From Parundibacterium terreum (GTDB lineage: Bacteria; Pseudomonadota; Gammaproteobacteria; Burkholderiales; Burkholderiaceae_D), in NCBI RefSeq assembly GCF_014636315.1, contig NZ_BMED01000001.1, forward strand, positions 316-64,315: a DNA stretch of 64,000 bases, written 5' to 3'. The notes under the pieces are model-generated. The model worked only from the letters and a program-made list of their open reading frames with translations. It did no database searches and was not told the origin of the DNA. Every line of letters begins with the position of its first letter. The stretch's first letter is position 1. Shown here piece after piece: positions 36,208 through 42,495 of the stretch. The position numbers and the translations under genes were made by a program.

Positions 36208-36483
36208 TTACCGCAAAAAGTCAACGCAAAAACGTACTGGTCCGATAACTTCCACTTCGTGCGGAACCTGGGGCTCCACGACGCCAAAGCGTTCTGGTGA
36301 CAAGATAATTACTTCTTCTACCGGCTCCAGTATGCGATACAGGAGCTGGCCTTCCAGTATATGGATATGCCCCCATACCGCATCCGCAGTCGTATGCCTG
36401 CGCAGCAGGCCTGCGGGGATGCTGGTTTCATTGAATTCCGGTGTGCTTTTATAGTGCTTAACAGTGTCAGGTAAGGTTTTCAT
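36208..36483 (-). CDS. DUF1971 (YeaR/TehB-like) protein
   Basis: 91 residues, a single small cupin-like domain: HYKSTPEFNETSIPAGLLRRH, TADAVWGHIHILEGQLLYRI, PQVPHEVEVIGPVRFCVDF. E. coli YeaR, of this family, is induced by nitrate and NO through NarL and NsrR. Some TehB proteins carry the same domain at their N terminus. The predicted metal ligands (His in GHIHI and QVPHEVE) are present. It is divergent from the HMA-like gene and shares a 179-base control region holding NsrR-like palindromes. Confidence 0.88.
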   Translation of the reverse strand: MKTLPDTVKHYKSTPEFNETSIPAGLLRRHTTADAVWGHIHILEGQLLYRILEPVEEVIILSPERFGVVEPQVPHEVEVIGPVRFCVDFLR

Positions 36484-36579
36484 CTTGCTCTTTCATTAAG
36501 GAAAAGTCTGCCAGTCAGGCTTGGTTTAAATCCGTTCATAAAAGGCCGGAGCCAGGCTTTCGCGTATTTAACTTGGATT

Positions 36580-36593
36580 TAATATGCATATTA
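36580..36593. promoter_or_regulatory. Perfect AT-rich palindrome in the YeaR/HMA intergenic region
   Basis: TAATATGCATATTA is a perfect 14-base palindrome between the divergent DUF1971 and HMA-like genes, 17 bases before the NsrR-like site. It contains the ATGCAT core seen in NsrR half-sites and may be a second operator or part of the DUF1971 promoter. Confidence 0.4.
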
Positions 36594-36609
36594 TGGCACA
36601 ATTCAATTT

Positions 36610-36632
36610 AATGTGTATTTTAAATATATATT
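36610..36632. promoter_or_regulatory. NsrR-like operator, 11-1-11 palindrome
   Basis: The left half AATGTGTATTT and right half AAATATATATT flank a single T. Compared with the published NsrR consensus halves (AAGATGYATTT and AAATRCATCTT), each half matches at 9 of 11 positions. It lies 30 bases before the HMA-like gene and about 130 bases above the DUF1971 gene. Confidence 0.6.
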
Positions 36633-36662
36633 AAAAATTTCTTTAATCCTGAGAGGAAAGCG

Positions 36663-36923
36663 ATGCAAACCGAAACATTGAAACTCGACGCGGCAGGCCA
36701 TAGCAACTATACGCTGGCGATAGAAAGCTTGCTCAAACAAACCAGCGGTGTGCGCGATGTGCTGGTCGTTGAACCAAAACAGGAATGCAGCATCCTGTTC
36801 GATGAAACTACAGTTACCCTCCAGCAGTTGCAGACAATCCTGTCCCACGCGGGATATGCCAGCCAGAAGGCAAAACCCAAGCATGGACAGAACGGCGTTT
36901 GCTGCGGCTCATGTGGAGGGTGA
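36663..36923 (+). CDS. Small HMA-like protein with C-terminal CCGSC motif
   Basis: 86 residues behind a strong GAGAGGAAAG. Residues ~4-72 fit the beta-alpha-beta ferredoxin-like fold of heavy-metal-associated domains (YTLAIESLLKQTSGVRDVLV, CSILFDETTVTLQQLQTILSHAGY). However, the metal loop lacks CXXC and reads GHSNY. The protein instead ends in a Cys cluster, GVCCGSCGG. I do not recognise a characterised family. An NsrR-like operator lies just upstream, so it is probably NO-induced; a copper or Fe-S related role is possible but not shown. Confidence 0.75.
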   Translation: MQTETLKLDAAGHSNYTLAIESLLKQTSGVRDVLVVEPKQECSILFDETTVTLQQLQTILSHAGYASQKAKPKHGQNGVCCGSCGG

Positions 36924-36984
36924 TATTGGCGGCAGCTAGTATCAAAAGACACAGGGCGGCATAAACTATGCTGCCTGCACTGGC

Positions 36985-37003
36985 GGCGGCTATACCAGCC
37001 GCC
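36985..37003. terminator. Possible hairpin between the HMA-like and truncated haemoglobin genes
   Basis: GGCGGC-TATACCA-GCCGCC forms a six-pair GC stem in the 107-base space between two convergent genes. No T run follows on either strand, so termination activity is uncertain. Confidence 0.3.
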
Positions 37004-37030
37004 TGACCGGTGCCAGAGTCTGGGTCTGGA

Positions 37031-37444
37031 TCAGGCGACCACCACTTTGCCGAAGAAGCCGAACTGAAGGCTGTTGGCGATCCTGTGGGCAACAACGCTG
37101 AACTCGTCGGCGATTTCTTTTTCAAACAGGCGGTACGCTGCCGCTTCAAACAATTGCAGCCAGCGGCGGAAGTGCTCAGGTTCTACACCGCCAAACAACA
37201 TGTGTTTGCCGTAAACGTTTCCCTGAAAATCGCGGGTCCCCAGCATGACGGTGGACCAGAAGTCCACCATGCGTTCTAGATGAGGTCCCCAGTTGCCACC
37301 GATGGCTTTTTCGAAAACGGGTTGCAGGTCAGGGTCCTCGCGGACAGTGTCATAGAATTGATGCACCAGCATGGCAACCGAATTGCGATTCAGCTCCTGA
37401 TAGGAAGTGTGATGTTTCTGTTGTTGCTGTTCGTGAAGTGACAT
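37031..37444 (-). CDS. Group III truncated haemoglobin
   Basis: 137 residues from MSLHEQQQQ (ATG at 37444, weak ribosome site). The globin pattern of class III (trHbP/Ctb) is clear: VAMLVHQFYDTVREDPDLQPVF, GPHLERMVDFWSTVMLGTR, and the proximal His in PEHFRRWLQLFEAAAYRLF. These proteins bind O2 and NO, and Campylobacter Ctb is induced by NO. It is the last gene of the nine-gene operon headed by nnrS and starts just after the preceding membrane-protein gene ends, which fits NO detoxification or oxygen delivery to the oxidase. Confidence 0.9.
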   Translation of the reverse strand: MSLHEQQQQKHHTSYQELNRNSVAMLVHQFYDTVREDPDLQPVFEKAIGGNWGPHLERMVDFWSTVMLGTRDFQGNVYGKHMLFGGVEPEHFRRWLQLFEAAAYRLFEKEIADEFSVVAHRIANSLQFGFFGKVVVA

Positions 37445-37455
37445 AGACAATAAAT

Positions 37456-38094
37456 TTAAGATGAGGCGGAAAGCCGAGATGATGCTTTGTCCGAATTGGC
37501 CGGTAGCTGGGCCAGGCACCAGCAGGCCGCAATTACCAGTGAGGCGCTTACCAGCCCGATTCCCGTATAGGATTGGTCATCCAGCAGATAGGCATTGCAC
37601 AGCCTTTGTGGGGCATCCTGATAAAGCATTCCGGCGATGGCCATCATCGAGCAAAAATTCCCAAGGAAAAAAATCTGGATAATCCAGTTGGAGCGTGAGA
37701 GAGAGCCGCGCAGTATTGTGCCCAGCAAGATCAAGGAAGAAAATTTCAATAATTCCGCCATTGGCAAGCGCAGGCATTCCTCCAAGGCTTTTGGAATCAT
37801 CCAGTAAGCACTGATGAAGAGCAGGGCAAACAGGCCGCTTACGCCATTCTGGTCGCAAGCGAGCAGGCGGCGCAGGACAGTGCTTGCAAAAGGGCGCTGC
37901 GGCATCGCCGACCGCCTGAATGCTGCCGCAAACAGATATCCGCATAGTGCCAGCAGCGGCAACTGAACCAGCATATGCCGCAACATGGAACGTTCCAGCC
38001 ATTCCCGGCTGATCAGCAGGCCAGCCAGCAACAGGCAGGCTGTTATGAGAGGGAATGTTGTGCCGCGTATGGGCAAGAATCTGGCGAATTTCAT
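37456..38094 (-). CDS. Six-helix membrane protein of the oxidase operon
   Basis: 212 residues with about six hydrophobic helices (for example TFPLITACLLLAGLLIS, FSSLILLGTILRGSL, YTGIGLVSASLVIAACW). The stretch MLRHMLVQLPLLALCGYLF vaguely recalls the caa3_CtaG oxidase-assembly family, but the match is too weak for a firm name. It overlaps the SCO gene by four bases and precedes the truncated haemoglobin gene. An assembly role for the copper-haem oxidase is suggested by position only. Confidence 0.7.
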   Translation of the reverse strand: MKFARFLPIRGTTFPLITACLLLAGLLISREWLERSMLRHMLVQLPLLALCGYLFAAAFRRSAMPQRPFASTVLRRLLACDQNGVSGLFALLFISAYWMIPKALEECLRLPMAELLKFSSLILLGTILRGSLSRSNWIIQIFFLGNFCSMMAIAGMLYQDAPQRLCNAYLLDDQSYTGIGLVSASLVIAACWCLAQLPANSDKASSRLSASS

Positions 38095-38837
38095 AGTGCT
38101 GCCTGGTGTGCCGTAGTGTGCTGCTTTTGTGCCAGCGGCGTTTGTTGCTGAGAAAGCGCGGCGGCATATTCCAGCGCGGCATCCGGCTCATCATAGTCAA
38201 AGATGCGAGCCAGCTTGCCATCTGGAGTGACGACATGAAAGGCTGCATTGTGCTGAAACTCTCCCAGCGGCGCCGGAACGACGACGATGCCGAAACTGTC
38301 CAGCAGCGCCTGGCGCTGGACGGCATTGTTGACGCGCATGAACTGCCATTCTTTTGGGTTTGCCTGCATGCGTTTTGCGTACGCGCTGAGTTCTGCCGGC
38401 CCGTCGCTATCGTCAAAGCTGATGCTCAGCAGACGCAATTGCTGCTGCAGGCCGCGTTGTTGCAGATGGCCCTGCATCTGCTGCAATTCTGTCCCCAGGA
38501 TCGAACATATTGTGTTGCAGCGGGTGTAGATAAAGGTCACGATGGCGACCCTGCTGTCGCTGTGCAAGGCTTGCGATAACTGCAATTGCTGGCCATTTGC
38601 GTAGCTGACCGCAGCCTCTGGGATTTGCCTGGGATGTTCTGCAATAGCCAGGCGGCGGCCATCTTCCGTGCTGACGACACGAAAACTGTCGGTCGCATGA
38701 TAAATGGCTGCCGTCCCCAATACAAAAATCAACAGCAGCGCTGCCAAAGTCGGCGCCGACAGGAAGCCCGCATCGGGCTTCGTGTCCGGCCTGGTTTGCT
38801 GCAGTGAATTATTCCTTGAGTTTTGCGAGCTCATCAT
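38091..38837 (-). CDS. SCO1/SenC-family copper chaperone
   Basis: About 248 residues; ATGs at 38837 and 38834 are the likeliest starts, both overlapping the cytochrome c gene end. One membrane anchor (APTLAALLLIFVLGTAAIYHA) is followed by a thioredoxin-like periplasmic domain. Copper ligands are the CxxxC in YTRCNTICSI and a His in GEFQHNAAFHVV. SCO proteins deliver copper to haem-copper oxidases; cbb3-type enzymes can need a SenC/PCuAC pathway for CuB. It lies between the cytochrome c and the six-helix membrane protein in the same operon. Confidence 0.9.
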   Translation of the reverse strand: MMSSQNSRNNSLQQTRPDTKPDAGFLSAPTLAALLLIFVLGTAAIYHATDSFRVVSTEDGRRLAIAEHPRQIPEAAVSYANGQQLQLSQALHSDSRVAIVTFIYTRCNTICSILGTELQQMQGHLQQRGLQQQLRLLSISFDDSDGPAELSAYAKRMQANPKEWQFMRVNNAVQRQALLDSFGIVVVPAPLGEFQHNAAFHVVTPDGKLARIFDYDEPDAALEYAAALSQQQTPLAQKQHTTAHQAAL

Positions 38838-39411
38838 CGCCATTCCATGGCTGTGCGCGATCCTTGCTGCCATCCCTGACGGTCTTCACTGTTTCAGGCG
38901 TGATCTTGGCCGCACTATTGCCGAAATTGGAGCGTACATAACTCAGCACTGCAGCGATTTCCGCATCGCTGAGCTTATCCTTGAAGGAGGGCATGGAGCC
39001 ATCATAGGCAGTGCCTTTCACCGTCAGTTTTCCAGTAATCCCGTGCAACACTATGCTAGGGGGCAGGCTTTCTTTTGCAAGCACCCACTCGGAACCGGCC
39101 AGCGGTGGAAATACTCCAGGCAGGCCGGCGCCGGTGGCCTGGTGGCAGGCAATACATTGTGCCGCGTAGATCTGTGCGCCATCCACTGCGCCACCCGCTT
39201 TGGCACCGGGCTTGCCTTCCAGCGTGGCCATGGTGCGTGAGTCCCCCAGGGATGCATCGTCATTCGGATGCGACATGAAGATATAGCTGACTGCCCAGAT
39301 CAGCAGTAGCGAAACCATCGCCAGTATGATGCGGGGGACGGGGCGGTTTTTTTCATGCGGGTCGGGATTTTCCCTGCGCTGCGCCCCGTCTTTCCTCAGG
39401 TCCTGTATCAT
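38809..39411 (-). CDS. Membrane-anchored monohaem cytochrome c
   Basis: 200 residues. A single N-terminal helix at ~27-46 (RIILAMVSLLLIWAVSYIFM) anchors a class I cytochrome c. The haem motif is QCIACHQ, and the axial Met is probably in DGSMPSFKDKLSDAEIAAVLSYV. It occupies the operon position where a canonical cbb3 cluster would have CcoP, but CcoP has two haems and is ~300 residues. It is probably the electron-entry subunit of this smaller oxidase. Confidence 0.9.
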   Translation of the reverse strand: MIQDLRKDGAQRRENPDPHEKNRPVPRIILAMVSLLLIWAVSYIFMSHPNDDASLGDSRTMATLEGKPGAKAGGAVDGAQIYAAQCIACHQATGAGLPGVFPPLAGSEWVLAKESLPPSIVLHGITGKLTVKGTAYDGSMPSFKDKLSDAEIAAVLSYVRSNFGNSAAKITPETVKTVRDGSKDRAQPWNGDDELAKLKE

Positions 39412-39434
39412 TTTTTACTCCAAATCGTTATGTT

Positions 39435-39758
39435 CTAGCGTTCCAGGAAATGTAGCTTGTGTTCTACTTTTGCCCATTCGTCTGCGTCTGCCGGCGGCAG
39501 CTTGGTACGGGAGATCACGGGCCATTTTGTCGCCAGCTCGGCGTTCAGCGGCGTAAATGCAAGCTGTGCCGCCGGCACATCGCTTTCTTCAAAGATGGCG
39601 AGTACCGGACACTCTGCGACGCACAGCGCGCAATCGATACAAATGTCCGGCGCAATGGCCAGCATGTTTGGGCCTTCGCAAAATGCATCCACTGGACAGA
39701 CATCGACGCAATCAGTGTATTTGCAGCGGATGCAGCTTTCGGTTACAACATGAGTCAT
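39435..39758 (-). CDS. fdxA: 7Fe ferredoxin
   Basis: 107 residues of the FdxA type. Cluster ligands are seen in CIRCKYTDCVDVCPVDAF and CIDCALCVAECPVLAI, the [3Fe-4S]/[4Fe-4S] pattern of Azotobacter ferredoxin I. The residue after CPVD, a Cys in Azotobacter that does not bind iron, is Ala here, and the following FY is FC. It is a soluble low-potential electron carrier. Its place inside an oxidase operon between two cytochrome genes is unusual and may serve NO reduction, cluster repair or a dehydrogenase. Confidence 0.93.
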   Translation of the reverse strand: MTHVVTESCIRCKYTDCVDVCPVDAFCEGPNMLAIAPDICIDCALCVAECPVLAIFEESDVPAAQLAFTPLNAELATKWPVISRTKLPPADADEWAKVEHKLHFLER

Positions 39759-39767
39759 CGCAGCACA

Positions 39768-40376
39768 CTATTTTCCTGACGTTGCGGATTTTGTTGCCGG
39801 AGCATCAAATACCGGATAAGTGTGGTCCAGGCCTTGCAGGTACTGCACCAGATCCAATGCTTCCGGTGTGGCGACCACGATTTTTCCTGGTGGCGCGTAG
39901 CCGGGCGGCAGGTTCACCACTCGGTCACCGGTTTCTGCTTCTTTCTTGATTTCGAACAGATAGGGGTAAGAGGGCATGATGCTGCCCGGCGTATAGGCGC
40001 GCGGTTGATACAAATGGCCGAGGTGCCAGTCGGCACTCGGCTGGCGCGCGCCGATATTGAACAGATCCGGGCCGGTACGCATGGTGCCCAGCAGGTGCGG
40101 GCTGTCGTAATAGTAATCGGCAGCGACCGAGGCGCGGCCCCAGCCACGCTTGTCATCGGGTGCCTGCGCCTTGTCGCGCGGCTGCTGCGAGTGGCAGTAT
40201 ACGCAACCGTTCCTGATGTACTGCTCGCGTCCACGCAATTGGGCCGATGTGTAGGGTTTCAAGCCGGCAGCGGGTTTTACATGGCTCAGTTGCAGATAGG
40301 GAACGACAACCAGTGTGGATGTCGCCAGAGCCAGGGTGACCATGGCGCCGGTCAGTAGTTTGATTTCATTTTCCAT
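39768..40376 (-). CDS. ccoO: CcoO-like monohaem cytochrome c oxidase subunit
   Basis: 202 residues. An N-terminal helix (LTGAMVTLALATSTLVVVPYL) is followed by QLRGREQYIRNGCVYCHSQQ, which holds the CXXCH haem site. The axial Met is in PGSIMPSYPYLFE. RTGPDLFNIGARQPSADWHLGH is the characteristic CcoO/FixO text. It is the partner of the CcoN-like subunit just upstream (three-base gap) and carries electrons from soluble cytochromes to the haem-copper centre. Confidence 0.93.
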   Translation of the reverse strand: MENEIKLLTGAMVTLALATSTLVVVPYLQLSHVKPAAGLKPYTSAQLRGREQYIRNGCVYCHSQQPRDKAQAPDDKRGWGRASVAADYYYDSPHLLGTMRTGPDLFNIGARQPSADWHLGHLYQPRAYTPGSIMPSYPYLFEIKKEAETGDRVVNLPPGYAPPGKIVVATPEALDLVQYLQGLDHTYPVFDAPATKSATSGK

Positions 40377-40379
40377 TTG

Positions 40380-42044
40380 TTATGCTCCAACCAGTACGCT
40401 GGCTGCAGGTTTTGTGTGTAGCAGGGCGGCTCCGGTACGGCGCGGGCCGTAACGCAAGGCCATCGCGACAAAGTGATAGGCAAAGACCAGATGGCCCAGC
40501 GTCATGATTGCGCCGCCTACCGAACGGCTCTTCAGGTAAGGGATGGTGACGCTCACCGAATCCATGAAAGGCTTGGAGGCATCCAGCATTGCCATGCCTT
40601 GCAGCCAGCCGCCGGTGGTCAGGCCAATGAAATAGATGGAAAAGCCGAGGACAACCAGCCAGAAATGGGCGGCAATCAGCTTGGGATAAGGCCATTCCCA
40701 GGACATGACGCGTGGCATGACGAAATAGATCGCGCCGAACATTACCATCGTAAAGAAGCCATACAGACCCAGATGGGCGTGGGCAACGGTAAAGTGGGTG
40801 AAGTGGGTCACCGTGTTCACGGCACGCAAGGCTTCGAAAGAACCTTGAATGGAGCTGAGGGTGTACATCATGCCGCCCAGCACAATGAAGCGCAGCGTTG
40901 GAGAGTAGATCAGTGTTGCGAATTTTCCGCGCATTGTCAGATGCTGGTTGACCGAGAAGGAAATGACCGGCACCAGCATCATCATGCTTTGTACGATGGA
41001 CAGTGTGACCAGCCAGCCGGGAACCGGCCCGCCTATCAGGTGATGGCCGCCTACCTGGCCATAAAAGAATGCCAGCGTCCAGAAGCCCAGCAGTGACAGG
41101 TTATATGACTGCACCGGGCGGCCTATGATTTTGGGCAGGAAATAGTAGACGGAAGCCAGGGCCATCGGTGTATAGAACAGACCAAGTACGTTGTGGCCGA
41201 ACCACCAGTTCATGGTGGCTTGCTCTACGCCGATATGCAGGCCGGGAACATTGCCGATCAAGAACAGGATAGGGAACCAGAACAACGCCGCACCCATGTA
41301 CCAGATGGACACATACAGATGATCCACGCGCCTGTTCTGCAAGGTAAATACCAGGGGCAGGCCCACCAGGGAGCCGCCGATGACAATCAGGATGTCTACC
41401 TGCCAGGGAATTTCCAGCCATTCCAGCCCGTCATTCAGACCCACCGCAATGCAGCCGAGACCGGCGATCAGGCCTGCGTTCCAGATCATCGCACCCAGTA
41501 CAGCGAACCTGCCGCCTATTAATTCCGTCTTGAGCAGGCGCGGCAGCATCCAGATGGCGGTTCCCAGCGCCGCCATTGGCGCCCACCCGTAGGCGACCGC
41601 ATTCAAATGTATCGTGCGCAGGCGACCGAAGGTCATCCAGGCTTGCTGCGTCAGCCAGTCCGGCTCATGCAGCTTGATGGAGCTGGTCAGTCCGGCCAGG
41701 GATGCGACAATCAGCCACACCACCGCGCAACTCAGGAACACAAAAGAGACGAAGGCGGTAGAGCGGTCGGCCTGCAGGCGCTCCAGTAACTCTTCCTGCA
41801 GGTGGGCCTTCTGTGCAGCGTCCAGCGGCTGTCGCTCATCCGGTCCGGAAGATTTTTGCAAGCCTTCCATTTGTTTGGGGCTGGCCGAAGGTTCTTCAAC
41901 CTGGCCTATTTCTCCCTCGGAAAAAATGACGGTTGCTGCCGCGACATTGTTGTCGAACAGGCGCTTACGCAAAGACCAGATGAAGACAAACAAACCGGTA
42001 ATCGACAATATAAACGAGGACAGAAGTATGGTGACGGTATCCAT
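40380..42044 (-). CDS. ccoN: cbb3-type haem-copper oxidase subunit I with CcoS-like N-terminal extension
   Basis: 554 residues, ~80 longer than classical CcoN. Residues ~95-545 form the 12-helix core. Ligands are His146 in RTIHLNAVAYGW (low-spin haem), CuB His284 in WWFGHNVLGLFYTP and His334/His335 in GGHHLIGG, and haem His422/His424 in FTVAHAHLG. Tyr328 lies six residues before His334, the position of the cross-linked active-site Tyr of C-type oxygen reductases. NorB lacks this Tyr, so O2 reduction is expected. Residues 1-~50 are a membrane helix plus FIWSLRKRLFD and TVIFSEGE, resembling the CcoS assembly protein, joined by a polar linker (~51-93). Confidence 0.92.
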   Translation of the reverse strand: MDTVTILLSSFILSITGLFVFIWSLRKRLFDNNVAAATVIFSEGEIGQVEEPSASPKQMEGLQKSSGPDERQPLDAAQKAHLQEELLERLQADRSTAFVSFVFLSCAVVWLIVASLAGLTSSIKLHEPDWLTQQAWMTFGRLRTIHLNAVAYGWAPMAALGTAIWMLPRLLKTELIGGRFAVLGAMIWNAGLIAGLGCIAVGLNDGLEWLEIPWQVDILIVIGGSLVGLPLVFTLQNRRVDHLYVSIWYMGAALFWFPILFLIGNVPGLHIGVEQATMNWWFGHNVLGLFYTPMALASVYYFLPKIIGRPVQSYNLSLLGFWTLAFFYGQVGGHHLIGGPVPGWLVTLSIVQSMMMLVPVISFSVNQHLTMRGKFATLIYSPTLRFIVLGGMMYTLSSIQGSFEALRAVNTVTHFTHFTVAHAHLGLYGFFTMVMFGAIYFVMPRVMSWEWPYPKLIAAHFWLVVLGFSIYFIGLTTGGWLQGMAMLDASKPFMDSVSVTIPYLKSRSVGGAIMTLGHLVFAYHFVAMALRYGPRRTGAALLHTKPAASVLVGA

Positions 42045-42046
42045 GA

Positions 42047-42484
42047 TCAGCCGTGGTAGGTGAGGGTGAATAAAGAGAGGGAAAAAGTGAGCAGCAAAAC
42101 CAGCTTGATAACTTCCAGCACTGCAAACAGAAGATGGTGCGAGCTGCCTTGTAATTCCTGGCCCGACAGTAACAGGTCAACCCGGCGCGATAAAGGAGGC
42201 ATCAGGATGAATACCTGGGCCAGCAGTATCAGCGTTGCCGCATACAATGGCATCAGTCTCTGGATGCCCTGGTTGGCGGTGAATACGGACAGCAGGATGC
42301 AGATCGTCGCGAGCGCTGCTTCTACTGCGTGCATGCTGCGGAAGATTTGCCTACCGGTCGCCAAGGCGGCAGTGCGCGTCAATTGCGGGGTTTTGAATTT
42401 GGCCGGCTGTGCGACGAAGGAAATGCCGATGACGACGCCTGCCCACAGGATACTGCCCAGATAGCTGGCTGCATTGAGGTACAT
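42047..42484 (-). CDS. Four-helix membrane protein of the NnrS operon
   Basis: 145 residues, four hydrophobic helices (SILWAGVVIGISFVAQPAKF; ALATICILLSVFT; LYAATLILLAQVFIL; LLFAVLEVIKLVLLLTF). The GxxIGxSFVAxPxxF pattern near residue 16 is reminiscent of DUF4149/TMEM205-like proteins, but I would not assign a function. It sits between nnrS and ccoN with gaps of 11 and 2 bases, so it is certainly co-transcribed. A role as an accessory or assembly factor is a guess. Confidence 0.78.
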   Translation of the reverse strand: MYLNAASYLGSILWAGVVIGISFVAQPAKFKTPQLTRTAALATGRQIFRSMHAVEAALATICILLSVFTANQGIQRLMPLYAATLILLAQVFILMPPLSRRVDLLLSGQELQGSSHHLLFAVLEVIKLVLLLTFSLSLFTLTYHG

Positions 42485-42495
42485 ATGTTTCTCCT

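Noticed and set aside
40380..42044. NO reductase (NorB) identity for the CcoN-like gene
   Set aside because: The Tyr six residues before the CuB His pair and the CcoO-type partner indicate a cbb3-type oxygen reductase, despite NO-related neighbours.
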